A DNA stretch of 64,000 nucleotides from Streptomyces akebiae (GCF_019599145.1 NZ_CP080647.1:7998001-8062000), one strand, 5' to 3'. Positions 27,322 through 36,504 are shown, counted from the stretch's first letter. The notes: generated by a model not told the origin, from the sequence alone. Numbers and translations are program-made.

Positions 27322-28413
27322 ATGAGCGATGAGCCGGTGCTGCATGTGAAGGGCCGGGTCCTGGTCGGGCCCGACGACGTCCGGGACGAGCTGTGGGTGG
27401 TGGACGGTCGTGTCTCCTACGACCGTCCCGCCGCCGCCCGTGACATCCGCACGGTGGAGGGCTGGGCGCTGCCCGGCCTCGTCGACGCGCACTGCCACGT
27501 CGGCCTGGGCCCCGAGGGCCCGGTCGACGTCGACGAGGCGGAGAAACAGGCCCTCACCGACCGTGACGCGGGCACCCTCCTGATCCGCGACGCCGGCTCC
27601 CCCTCCGACACGCGCTGGACAGACGACCGCGACGACCTGCCGAACATCATCCGGGCCGGCCGCCACATCGCCCGCACGCGCCGCTACATCCGCAACTTCG
27701 CCCATGAGATCGAGCCGGACGAACTGGTCGCTTACGTCGCCCGGGAGGCCCGGCGCGGGGACGGCTGGGTGAAGCTGGTGGGGGACTGGATCGACCGGGG
27801 TCTGGGCGACCTGTCGCCGTGCTGGCCGCGGGAGGCGGTCGAGGCGGCGATCGCGGAGGCGCACCTGCTGGGCGCCCGCGTGACGGCCCACTGCTTCGCC
27901 GAGTCGTCCCTCCGCGACCTCGTCGAGGCGGGCATCGACTGCATCGAACACGCGACGGGCCTGACGGACGACCTGATCCCCCTCTTCGCCTCCCGAGGCG
28001 TCGCGATCGTCCCGACCCTGGTCAACATCGCCACCTTCCCGTCCATGGCGGCCGGCGGCGAGACCAAGTTCCCGACCTGGTCCGCCCACATGCGCCGCCT
28101 CCACGAACGCCGCTACGACACCGTGCGCAACGCCTATGACGCGGGCATCCCGGTCTACGTCGGCACGGACGCGGGCGGCTCCCTGGCCCACGGCCTGGTC
28201 GCCGCCGAGGTCGCCGAACTGGTCACCGCCGGTATCCCGCCGGTCGAGGCCCTCGCGGCGACCACCTGGCAAGCCCGCGAGTGGCTGGGCCGCCCCGGCC
28301 TGACCGAGGGCGCCCCGGCCGACCTGGTGCTGTACGAACGGGACCCCCGCACGGACGTACGCGTGCTCGGGGCCCCGTCGAGGGTGGTGCTCAACGGGCG
28401 GGTCGTGGGGTGA
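27322..28413 (+). CDS. Metal-dependent amidohydrolase
   Basis: 363 residues from the ATG at 27322 (a GTG at 27304 adds six). Amidohydrolase superfamily TIM barrel: HxH in DAHCHVG (H57, H59), VKLVGDW with a lysine that may be carbamylated (K151), TAHCF (H190), CIEHATG (H210) and GTDAGG (D283). Resembles imidazolonepropionase/prolidase-like members that cleave cyclic amides or dipeptides. It follows the amino-acid importer by 42 bp on the same strand, so it may process an imported compound (inference). Confidence 0.8.
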   Translation: MSDEPVLHVKGRVLVGPDDVRDELWVVDGRVSYDRPAAARDIRTVEGWALPGLVDAHCHVGLGPEGPVDVDEAEKQALTDRDAGTLLIRDAGSPSDTRWTDDRDDLPNIIRAGRHIARTRRYIRNFAHEIEPDELVAYVAREARRGDGWVKLVGDWIDRGLGDLSPCWPREAVEAAIAEAHLLGARVTAHCFAESSLRDLVEAGIDCIEHATGLTDDLIPLFASRGVAIVPTLVNIATFPSMAAGGETKFPTWSAHMRRLHERRYDTVRNAYDAGIPVYVGTDAGGSLAHGLVAAEVAELVTAGIPPVEALAATTWQAREWLGRPGLTEGAPADLVLYERDPRTDVRVLGAPSRVVLNGRVVG

Positions 28414-28503
28414 TCACGCTTGCGGCAGGCTTCTGACACGTGTGGATTCCCTTCGGGCCGGCCGGCCTCGAAGCCCAAGCCGCTCCCATGGGAGAATGAC
28501 CGC

Positions 28504-29130
28504 GTGATCGATCCCAAGAGTATTGATCTGACTGAATTCCTGGCCACTTGGTACGGCGCTCCTCGGCAGAGTGCGAAATCGCTACCAGATTCCTGTCATT
28601 GGCTCCCCAAGCCGCTCAAGGAATGGCATGAGTTGACCATGCGGTGGGACAGGAGAATCACGTACTCGACGTCGATGATTCCGCCGGAGCGAATCAACAT
28701 CGCCGACGACGGCAAGGCAATCTTCATGGTGGATGCAACGGGTGACTGGCGCTGGTGCATCGACCCGAACGACCCGGATGGCGTTTTTGATGCCGAGCTC
28801 TATGAGCCCTGGGAGAGAAATTCGGAAGGGCTTGCGGACTTTCTCGTGCATCATACCGTTCGAGAAGTTGTCTGCGGAGCTGCCGCCAGAGTGCGGGCGC
28901 TGTCTGTCGCTGACGACAAACTGGCAGAAATCCTTGCTTCACTGGAAGAAGTCGCGTTCGGAGCCTGGAAGTGGCCGGCGCCGGGTTACCGTATTTTCCT
29001 GGGTGGAACTGCGCTCGCGGAGATCGTCAAGGGCGGTTCCGGATCCGGCTGGGACGTAGAAGTGGTTTCACCGGACGTCGAAAATCTGTCCCGCTTCGAA
29101 GAAATTTCCGGAGTGCATTGGCGAACATGA
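28504..29130 (+). CDS. SMI1/KNR4 (SUKH)-like protein, candidate immunity protein
   Basis: 208 residues from the GTG at 28504 (GGGAG upstream). An N-terminal WLPKPLKEWHELTMRW helix, then NIADDGKAIFMVDATGDWRWCIDPNDPDGVFDAELYEPW, follow the pattern of SUKH-type proteins (leucine-proline helix, a W/E-rich beta core). A second helical-then-beta part (about 120-208) contains GLADFLVHHTVREVV. SUKH proteins are common immunity factors for polymorphic toxins, including deaminases. Base composition is visibly more AT-rich than the flanking amidohydrolase, suggesting acquisition. It is convergent with the Hint-deaminase reading frame, 74 bp apart, not downstream of it as immunity genes usually are. Immunity is therefore a hypothesis. 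Confidence 0.6.
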   Translation: MIDPKSIDLTEFLATWYGAPRQSAKSLPDSCHWLPKPLKEWHELTMRWDRRITYSTSMIPPERINIADDGKAIFMVDATGDWRWCIDPNDPDGVFDAELYEPWERNSEGLADFLVHHTVREVVCGAAARVRALSVADDKLAEILASLEEVAFGAWKWPAPGYRIFLGGTALAEIVKGGSGSGWDVEVVSPDVENLSRFEEISGVHWRT

Positions 29131-29155
29131 GGGCGTAGCAGGTTCGACGCAGAAA

Positions 29156-29188
29156 GAGGCCGGACCCGGGAAGTGCGGGTCCGGCCTC
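29156..29188. terminator. Bidirectional terminator between immunity candidate and toxin frame
   Basis: GAGGCCGGACCCG (29156-29168) pairs perfectly with 29176-29188 around a 7-base loop. T-rich DNA follows on the plus strand and AGAAA precedes it, giving Us on the minus transcript. It separates the convergent genes. Confidence 0.85.
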
Positions 29189-29204
29189 TTTTCTTTTCTT
29201 GCTG

Positions 29205-30029
29205 TCAGTTGGCGTTACCGATATATGGCCTTGACCGGAAGATGCTGCCGTCCAGCTGTCTGAACACAACGGTCAAGGAAGCGCCTGTCGGCAGCATGTC
29301 TTCCAATGTGCCGTTGCAGGCCCAGCAGACTTCTCGTGCGGCATTCGGGTCCCGGAAATTGATGTAGAGGGTTGAATTCCGCATCCCGGGATTCTGGCGC
29401 ATCAGCGCCGCTGCCTGAGCTTCCAGGTGATGTGCGTAGCCTGCCTTGGTTCCGGGCGCCGGATTTCCAGCGATGCCTGGATGGATGTTCCTGCCCCCTG
29501 AGGACAGCGGATCGGCAAACCATCCGAGCTCGTCCGAGCGGAGAGCGCCTGTGGCGCCTCCGGGGTAGGCGAAGTGATTGCCCGCCCGCTCGGCGGCCGC
29601 AAGCCCCGCCTCGTCGCAGTTGTGCGCGAGGACCGACGTGGCTCCAGCCAGCACATAGAACGTGTGCAGGCCCGCCACGGTCAGGTTGTGAACCGTCGCC
29701 TGCGCCTTGCGCGCCTTGACGGCCGTGATCTGGACCCAGCTGCCGCTGCCCGTGCTGAGCCACTGGCCACGCTTCAGGTCTCCGGCGTCCACCCAGCGGG
29801 CCAAGTCGGGGAGCCAGAACGGGTGGTTCTCCGTCGCCGTGATCGTGGACGTCTCGTCGCCCGCCCGGCCGTCCGTGTCGATCGTCAAGGTGACCAGATG
29901 CTTGGTGCCGTCGCCCTCGATCGTGCGTGTGACCGTCCGGGCCTGCGTGTCGTCCGTCTCCACGTCCGACGCTGTGACCTTGTCGCCGATCTCGATGTCC
30001 TCGATCGCCTTCGTGGAACCGTCGGCCAT
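29205..30029 (-). CDS. Hint domain plus DddA/SCP1.201-like cytosine deaminase toxin (C-terminal module of the RHS protein, other frame)
   Basis: 274 residues if read from the ATG at 30029, but the frame is open further and the true Hint domain starts at a cysteine at 30063-30065 (CKNSFVPGTKVLMADGS). The Hint part has TENHPFW (residues 66-72) and ends LAHNC (N137-C138), the self-cleavage site. The last 137 residues are a deaminase: AHHLEAQAAALMR (H201, E203) and CWACN (C235, C238) form the zinc site and general acid/base, followed by LEDMLPTGASLTVVF. This pattern is that of SCP1.201-like deaminases, the family of DddA, which deaminates cytosine in double-stranded DNA. Because an ATG start would lose the essential Hint cysteine, this is the C-terminus of the RHS protein, one base out of frame. 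Activity is inferred from motifs. Confidence 0.75.
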   Translation of the reverse strand: MADGSTKAIEDIEIGDKVTASDVETDDTQARTVTRTIEGDGTKHLVTLTIDTDGRAGDETSTITATENHPFWLPDLARWVDAGDLKRGQWLSTGSGSWVQITAVKARKAQATVHNLTVAGLHTFYVLAGATSVLAHNCDEAGLAAAERAGNHFAYPGGATGALRSDELGWFADPLSSGGRNIHPGIAGNPAPGTKAGYAHHLEAQAAALMRQNPGMRNSTLYINFRDPNAAREVCWACNGTLEDMLPTGASLTVVFRQLDGSIFRSRPYIGNAN

Positions 30030-33000
30030 CAGGACCTTGGTGCCGGGGACGAAGCTGTTCTTGCAGGGGGGCGGGGCGTCCGGGGGTTTCGGCGCGGCCG
30101 GGGCCGGGGCGTCGGCCGCCGGGGGGTTGGCGCCGCCTGTGGGGGTGCGTCCGCGGCGCCGGCCGGCGGGGGATCGGCGGCGCCGGCCGACGGCGGGTTC
30201 GCGCTGTTCGTCGGCGGTGTCGCCGCGCCGGACGGGACGTTGCGGCCGACGTCGCTCGCCGTGTCCAGCGCCTCCAGCGCCTCGTCCCCGTACTTGGCCA
30301 CCTTCGCCGCAGTCGCCCCGTACCCCGCGAACGGGATCGCCGAGGCGCAGGACAGGGCCGCGTCGACGTACTCGCCCTCGGCCGCGTACCAGCCGCAGTT
30401 GGCCAGGTCCGCCGCCTCGCCGACGACCGGGATCAGGCCGACCACGTCCAGGGCGGCGTGACCGATGTCGGACCAGGAAAGGCCGAACAGGTGGCCGTCG
30501 ATCTCGATGAAGGAGACCGGGTTGCCGCCGGCGAACGCGTAGCGGTTGCCGGTGTACGGGTCCATCGTCAGACCCATGTCGGCCAGGGCCCCGCCGTACA
30601 TGTCACGGGTCAGGAAGCGGTTCAGCCCGGGGTCGTACGTGCGGAAGCCCATGTCGTACGTGCCGGACGCCGTGTCGTAGCGCTTGGCGTTGAAGCGGTA
30701 CGAGTTGTAGGGCTCCGCGGCCTCGCCACCCGCCCCCGGCTTGTCCGCGCCCGTGAACTGAGCTGTGTCGTTCTTGCCGTACGCCGTGTAGCCGTAGGTG
30801 GTCTTGGTGTCGCCGTCCTTGTCGGTCAGCGCCTCCACGTCGCCGTGCGGGTGGTAGAGGTACTGCGTCGTCTCCGGGTCCGCGCCCGCATCGTCTTCCT
30901 CGTCCTTGATCTGGGTCAGCTTCTGGCCCCAGGAGGCGTACTGGAAGGACGTGACGCCTTCGTCGGTCACCTCCTCCTTCAGGGAGTTCGAGGTGATGCC
31001 CAGGTAGGTGAAGAGCGTGGTCTTCGCGTCGTCGCCGCTGCCGACCGTCTCCTTCACCGTGCGGTCGAACGCGTCGTACGTCAGACGGGTCGTCCGGGCC
31101 GCGTCACCGGCGCCCGAGGTGATCGACTCCGGGCGGTCGAAGCCGTCGTAGCGGTACTTCTGGATCGTCTCGCCGCCGAAGGAGACGGTGTCGAGGCGCC
31201 CGAGCGGGTCGTAGTTGTACGTGGACGACGCGCCGTCCTCCGTCGACGTCAGGAGACGGTTGCGGTCGTAGCGGTGGGTCGTCGTCGTGTCGTCGACCGT
31301 CTGCCGGACCACGTTGCCGGCCGCGTCGTGCCGGTACTCCTCCGTCTTCTCGTCGTCACCGGTCTTCGCGACCTTCGCGATGCGGTCCTGCGGGTCGTAC
31401 GTGTACGCGTACGTGTTGTCGATCGTGGAGCCGTGGTCGTCGGCGTCCATCAGCTTCAGGACGTCCTCGACCTTGTGGCCGTTGGCGTTGTACTTCAGGG
31501 CGTGCTCGGCGACGAGGGTGTCGTCGGACTGCCGCTCCGTGGTCCTCCTCGTCGCGCCGTCGAGGTAGTAGTCGACGGTCAGGACGTTGCCGTTCGGCTT
31601 CGTCTGCTTCGCCAGCTCGCCCCTGGCCGTGTACTCCACCGAGGTCACCTGGCGGTCGTCCGCCGTCGGCGACGCCGCGTTGGTGATGCGCTCGACCCGG
31701 TCCAGCTCGTCGTACTCCAGCTTGCTCCAGGTCAGGTCGTGGGTCGTCGTCAGCGTGTTGCCGTTGGCGTCGTACGTCAGCGCCGTCGTGTCGCGGACAC
31801 TGTCCCCGTCGCGCTCCACCACCTCGGTGAGCTGGTTGAGTTCGTCGTAGGCCAGGGTGTAGCGGTCGGTCTCGACGCCGGGGCTGTTGTCGACGATCTC
31901 GACCTGGTTGCCGTTGGCGTCGTAGCGGTAGGAGAAGTCCTTCTTCTCGTTGTCGGTGTCGCCCTCGTAGTCGCGCACCAGCCGCACCGCGTCCGCGACC
32001 ACCGTCCCGGTCGCCTTGTCGGTGAGGGTGATGGCCTGACCGGTGTCCTCGGCGAACGCGTACTTGCCCAGCGAGCGCCATTCACCGGGGAGTTCGCTCT
32101 GGTCGAGGGTCCTGGTCTCGGTGCCGTCCTTGTGCTTGATCTCGTACGCGGCGTCCTTCGCCGCCCCGTCGACCTTCGGGTGGCGGACGTAGACCGTGTA
32201 GTCGCCTGCCTGCGGGATCGTCAGCTGCCAGACGAAGCGGTCCTCGCCGGTACCCGGCGCGTGCGTCTGCGCGTCGTAGCCGTACGACCCCTCGGGGTCG
32301 ACCGCCGTCCACGTGCCCTGCTGCGCCGTGTTGTTGATGTCGCTGTTGTCGACTAGGGCGACCTGGAGGCCCACCGGTACCCCGTCGTCCGAACGGGACT
32401 TGAGGGCCCCACTCGGATAGAAGGAGGAGTTGAGGGTGCGGGAGAACGAACCGCCCGCGCTGCTCAGGGTGTTCTGGATCTGCTGGCCGAGGTCGTTGTA
32501 CCGGTAGGAGTTCCTGATGTCGAAGGCGTCGACCGACGTCCTGACCAAGCCGGTGTCGAAGTAGGTGTACTCCGTCTCGTTGCGGACGCTCTGTCCCTCG
32601 GACGGCGGGGCGCTGACCTTCTTCACCCGGCTCAGCGCGTCGTACTCGTACGTCGTGCGGTCGGGGGTGTTGTACCGGTCGTCGTCCGGGTCGAAGGGGC
32701 TCAGGGTCTCCTTGACGCGGTTCAGCTCGTCGTAGACGGTCTCGGAGGCGAAGTCCTTCGGGTCCTCGGTCTCCATACCGCGCGGGGTGACGGCCCGGGT
32801 CCGGTTGCCGACCTCGTCGTACTCGAAGCGGGTTCTGCGGATGACGCCGTCGTCGTGCGGGACCCGCGCCTCGGCCAGGGCGCCGCGGGCGTCGAGGACC
32901 AGGTCGGTGCGGTTGCCCTCGGCGTCGGTGGTGGCGGTGGTCAGACCGTCCCAGTCGTACGTGCTCGTCGTCGACTCGCCGATCGCGTCGGTCGTCTCCA

Positions 33001-36000
33001 GGAGCCGGTGGTCGAGGTCGTAGCGGAACCTGGTGGTGTAGTCGTCGGGGTCCTCGGTCTCGTTCTTGCGGGCGTCGACGACCTTCACCAGGTCACCGAC
33101 GTCGTTGTAGACGGCCGAGGCGCGCCTGCCCGCCGCGTTGACCGCCTCGATCGGCTGGTAGACCTCGTCGTACTTCGTGGTCGAGGTGAAGTCGCCGGGC
33201 GTGTCCGTCAGGTTGCCCTTCGGCTCCGTCGAGGTGAGCTGGTTGCCGACCTTGTCGTACGTGAAGGTCGACACCCGTGCCGGCGCACCCTCCTCGTCAC
33301 CGGGCTGGCTGGACTTCAGCAGCTGGTCGGCGGCGTCGAACTCGCTGGTGCTCGACACCCCGTTGGGGGCGGTGAAGACGAGCGTGTTGTCGTTCACGTC
33401 GTACTTCGGCGCGGGCGTGACGATGAACTCGCCCGCCTGCTGGTCCTTCGGCCTGCGGTTCTCCAGCGGACGCGCGAACACGTCGTACGTCTGCGTGGTC
33501 GTCGCCCCGTCGGCCTCCTCGACCTCGGTGACGTTGCCGCGTACGTCGTACGTCGTGGTCGTACGGTTGCCGAGGGCGTCGATGATCACCCGTGGATAGC
33601 CGGACGGGTCGTAGTCCTCGAACTTCGTCGTGTGTTCGTTGGGGTCGGTCGCCGAGACGAGCCGGCCCCGCGCGTCGTAGGCGTTGGTGGAGGTGTAGTC
33701 GTCCGCGGGCTCGCTCGCCACGCCGTTCGGGTCGGTGACCGAGGTCATGTTGCCGCGCGTGTCGTAGCCGAAGAGCCAGGTACGGCCCTCCGGGGAGACC
33801 CGGCGCACCAGGTCGGCGATGTAGCCGTTCTCACCGGTCGCGTAGGTGAGCGTGGCGGCGGGCCGGTCGTTCTTCACCGACTCCGCGTCCCGGCTCTCCA
33901 GCGGGTAGCCCGTCTTCGGGTCGTACTTCCAGGTGCGGGCGGCGCCGTTGTTCTCCTCCAGGCGCGTGACGTTGTTGTCGGCGTCCCAACCCAGCCTCGT
34001 GGTCCGCTTCTTGGCGTCGGTGAGCTTCACGGGACGGCCGTAGCCGTCCAGTCGCTGGGTGCTGGGGTTGCCCTCGGCGTCGGTGACGACCGTCTCGGTC
34101 CCCTTGCCGTCATGGCCGTCGGGGTCCTTGTAGCGGTACTTGGTCACACCGCCGAGCCGGTCCGTGACCGCCTTGGTGTACCCCAGGTAGTGCAGCTGGT
34201 CCTTGTCGTCGTGCGGGCCGACGTAGTCGACCTTCGAGGCGTTGCCCCGCGGGTCGGTGACCTCGACCAGTTTCACGCCGGGGTGGTCGAACTCCTTGCC
34301 GTACTCGAACGCGAAGACCTTGCGCAGCTTCTCCTCGGCATTCGCGCCGTCCGTCAGCCGTGCCAGCAGGCCCTTCTCGGTGAAGGTGAAATCGACACGC
34401 CGCCCCGAGACGTCGGTGACGGAGCGGACCTTGTCGACGATGAACGGGTTGAGGAGGTGCTTGCCCGTCTTGACCTCGCCGTCCTTGTCGACGTACGAGT
34501 ACGCCTCGCCCTTCTCCCAGTAGTCGATGCTGAGCGTGCGCCGGCCCTCGGCGTCGGTGACGTACTTCAGCAGCTTGGACGGGTGCCCGAGCAGTCGCTC
34601 CTCGTACGTGAACTCCATCCGGTTGCCGTTCTTGTCCACCTGGGCGCTCGGGTAGCCCTGGCAGTCGAAGAGGAACCGGGTGCGGTCCGGGCGCAGGAAC
34701 TCCCAGGCCTCGCGCTGGTGGGGGTGGAGCAGACAGTCCTTCTCCAGCTGCCTGACCCGGAAGTGGACGCCGGCGGGGGAGTCCCACTCGCCCTTCTTGT
34801 TCTTGCTGAAGACGTGGCTGGTGCCGTCGCCGTCGGTCAGCGTGATCTGCTTGGGCAGCAGCGCGGCCGGGTGGAAGTCCAGCGGCGTGCCCAGCCGGAC
34901 CGGCGAGGAGGCCTGCAGCGACCAGCCGAAACCGGCCGGAGTGCTGGACGCGTCCTGCGAGTTGTAGGCCAGCCGCAGGAAGGTCGAGAAGCCGAGCGAC
35001 GGGTTGGAGAAGGCGTTGTACGACCACACCGCGTTGCCCGCGTGAAGATTGCTCATCAGCGCCGAGCCCGCACCGGTGTTCTTGCCGGCGTACGAGTGGA
35101 AGTCCTCCAGACCGAGTTGGTCGGAGGTCGGGTACTCGGCGGTGACCTGGTGCTGGGAGGGCGGCACCCCGTCCGTCTCGGACAGCCAGTCGCCGGTGGC
35201 CTTCTCCCGCAGGTCCCACTCCAGGCCGAAGGTGAGCCGCTTGTCGAGCGGGTCGACCAGGACCGGGGCCTTGAGTTCCGCGTCGAAGGTCACCGTCTCG
35301 CCCGGCCGCACGTCCTCGGGCAGGGGTGTCGCGTCCTTGTTGAGAAGGTGGGTGACGTCCTTGCCGTCCAGCGTCCAGCGGTACGACAGGACGCGCTCGC
35401 CCTTCTTCCACACCGTGTCCGTGGTGTTGGTGAGGGCCGCCTCGACGGTGGCCTTCTCACCGGGGATCATCCGCGCCGGGGTGTACGGCAGGAAGTAGGT
35501 CTCCCCCTCGGGGGCGGCGAGCAGCTTCGCCCCTTCGGCGACCTGGCCCAGCGGCGGAAGTTCGACCGTGCGGGCGGGGCCGGCCAGCAGCCTGCCCTGC
35601 TGGGTGCGGACGACGATCCGGTAGTGGTAGGTCTTGCCCTTGGCCTTGCCCTTGCCCTTGGCCTGGCCCTTGCCGCCGCCGTCGAGCGCCGGGGGCGCCG
35701 TGCGGTCGGCGAAGGTCCGGGTGTCGCGGTCGACGGGGGCGAGCAGGGTCTCGTCGGTCGGGGTGAAGTCCTTCTTCGTGGCGCGGTGGACCTCGTACTC
35801 CCGCAGGTCCTTGCCCCGGTACGCGCTCCAGGCGAGGTCGGCGCCGGTGGCGTGCGTGGTACGGGGTGCGGCGATGCGGACGCTGTCGGCGTCGCCCGTG
35901 ACGCCGCGGTGGGTGAGGGAGGACGAGCCCCGTGAGCGGTCCAGGCCGATGCGGGGCGGCTTCGGGTCGTCGCCCCGGTCGATCTCCTCTCCGTCCTCGT

Positions 36001-36274
36001 CGTCGCCGAAGAGGCGCTCCAGGATGCCCGGGTCGTCCTCGTCCTCGTCCTCGGCGAGTTCGCTGGCGGGTCTCCAGCCCTCGCGGGGATCGCTGGTGTC
36101 GGGTTCGACCGCGGCCGCGGGTCTCTTCTCGCCGGTCGTGGCGGGGGTGGCGGGAGCGCCGCCGATGATCAGGGCCGTCGCCACGGTGCCGACCAGGGCG
36201 GCGCGGAGGCGGAATCGGCGCAGGCGGACGCGGCGGAGGCGGATACGGACGCGGGTGTGGTCTAAGGCTGCCAT
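30029..36274 (-). CDS. Secreted RHS/YD-repeat polymorphic toxin body (frameshifted before its Hint-toxin end)
   Basis: 2081 residues from the ATG at 36274 (AAGGAG 7 bases upstream). Layout: Arg-rich signal segment (1-45), acidic stretch (about 60-110), a fibronectin-III-like region with a KGQAKGKGKAKGK insert (about 140-250), then a shell-forming RHS part with dozens of YD repeats (Y-D-x2-G-N pattern) to about residue 1900. A golvesin/Xly-CBD-like domain sits inside the repeats (about 1300-1435; DYTVYVRHP to VVADAVRLV). The RHS core ends RTYDPGLNRFLTRDMYGG, followed by hydrophobic pre-toxin helices (LDVVGLIPVVGEAADLANC). The last ~45 residues (PTPRRPTPRPRPRR...) are out-of-frame Pro/Arg junk; shifting one base at the C5 tract 30141-30145 restores a Pro/Ala linker into the Hint-deaminase. 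Full fused length would be about 2356 residues. Confidence 0.85.
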   Translation of the reverse strand: MAALDHTRVRIRLRRVRLRRFRLRAALVGTVATALIIGGAPATPATTGEKRPAAAVEPDTSDPREGWRPASELAEDEDEDDPGILERLFGDDEDGEEIDRGDDPKPPRIGLDRSRGSSSLTHRGVTGDADSVRIAAPRTTHATGADLAWSAYRGKDLREYEVHRATKKDFTPTDETLLAPVDRDTRTFADRTAPPALDGGGKGQAKGKGKAKGKTYHYRIVVRTQQGRLLAGPARTVELPPLGQVAEGAKLLAAPEGETYFLPYTPARMIPGEKATVEAALTNTTDTVWKKGERVLSYRWTLDGKDVTHLLNKDATPLPEDVRPGETVTFDAELKAPVLVDPLDKRLTFGLEWDLREKATGDWLSETDGVPPSQHQVTAEYPTSDQLGLEDFHSYAGKNTGAGSALMSNLHAGNAVWSYNAFSNPSLGFSTFLRLAYNSQDASSTPAGFGWSLQASSPVRLGTPLDFHPAALLPKQITLTDGDGTSHVFSKNKKGEWDSPAGVHFRVRQLEKDCLLHPHQREAWEFLRPDRTRFLFDCQGYPSAQVDKNGNRMEFTYEERLLGHPSKLLKYVTDAEGRRTLSIDYWEKGEAYSYVDKDGEVKTGKHLLNPFIVDKVRSVTDVSGRRVDFTFTEKGLLARLTDGANAEEKLRKVFAFEYGKEFDHPGVKLVEVTDPRGNASKVDYVGPHDDKDQLHYLGYTKAVTDRLGGVTKYRYKDPDGHDGKGTETVVTDAEGNPSTQRLDGYGRPVKLTDAKKRTTRLGWDADNNVTRLEENNGAARTWKYDPKTGYPLESRDAESVKNDRPAATLTYATGENGYIADLVRRVSPEGRTWLFGYDTRGNMTSVTDPNGVASEPADDYTSTNAYDARGRLVSATDPNEHTTKFEDYDPSGYPRVIIDALGNRTTTTYDVRGNVTEVEEADGATTTQTYDVFARPLENRRPKDQQAGEFIVTPAPKYDVNDNTLVFTAPNGVSSTSEFDAADQLLKSSQPGDEEGAPARVSTFTYDKVGNQLTSTEPKGNLTDTPGDFTSTTKYDEVYQPIEAVNAAGRRASAVYNDVGDLVKVVDARKNETEDPDDYTTRFRYDLDHRLLETTDAIGESTTSTYDWDGLTTATTDAEGNRTDLVLDARGALAEARVPHDDGVIRRTRFEYDEVGNRTRAVTPRGMETEDPKDFASETVYDELNRVKETLSPFDPDDDRYNTPDRTTYEYDALSRVKKVSAPPSEGQSVRNETEYTYFDTGLVRTSVDAFDIRNSYRYNDLGQQIQNTLSSAGGSFSRTLNSSFYPSGALKSRSDDGVPVGLQVALVDNSDINNTAQQGTWTAVDPEGSYGYDAQTHAPGTGEDRFVWQLTIPQAGDYTVYVRHPKVDGAAKDAAYEIKHKDGTETRTLDQSELPGEWRSLGKYAFAEDTGQAITLTDKATGTVVADAVRLVRDYEGDTDNEKKDFSYRYDANGNQVEIVDNSPGVETDRYTLAYDELNQLTEVVERDGDSVRDTTALTYDANGNTLTTTHDLTWSKLEYDELDRVERITNAASPTADDRQVTSVEYTARGELAKQTKPNGNVLTVDYYLDGATRRTTERQSDDTLVAEHALKYNANGHKVEDVLKLMDADDHGSTIDNTYAYTYDPQDRIAKVAKTGDDEKTEEYRHDAAGNVVRQTVDDTTTTHRYDRNRLLTSTEDGASSTYNYDPLGRLDTVSFGGETIQKYRYDGFDRPESITSGAGDAARTTRLTYDAFDRTVKETVGSGDDAKTTLFTYLGITSNSLKEEVTDEGVTSFQYASWGQKLTQIKDEEDDAGADPETTQYLYHPHGDVEALTDKDGDTKTTYGYTAYGKNDTAQFTGADKPGAGGEAAEPYNSYRFNAKRYDTASGTYDMGFRTYDPGLNRFLTRDMYGGALADMGLTMDPYTGNRYAFAGGNPVSFIEIDGHLFGLSWSDIGHAALDVVGLIPVVGEAADLANCGWYAAEGEYVDAALSCASAIPFAGYGATAAKVAKYGDEALEALDTASDVGRNVPSGAATPPTNSANPPSAGAADPPPAGAADAPPQAAPTPRRPTPRPRPRRNPRTPRPPARTASSPAPRS

Positions 36275-36504
36275 GAAGGGCTCCTTGTTCCCCGTGAGCA
36301 CAGGGGTCGCACAGGAATCGCCGGGCGCAACTGTCTACCAAGGCCCCCCAAAGCCATGTCAACGACATGTCAAATGAAGGGGCGAGTTCCGGACTGCGAA
36401 CGTTGCGAAGAAGTCCTGTACGGACCGGTGGGGTGGTGTGAAGCCGCGTAAGCGGGTCGGCCGGATCCGGTCACCGGGTCAACGGCCTTTCTGTGTCAGG
36501 GCTG

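Noticed and set aside
30121..30150. Programmed -1 ribosomal frameshift in the RHS gene
   Set aside because: Possible at the C run, but no downstream pseudoknot was identified and homopolymer error or mutation is simpler; kept only as one option in the findings.
32855..35935. 1026-aa open frame on the plus strand opposite the RHS gene
   Set aside because: Repetitive V/R/G/L translation, no motif, and the opposite strand encodes an unmistakable YD-repeat protein.
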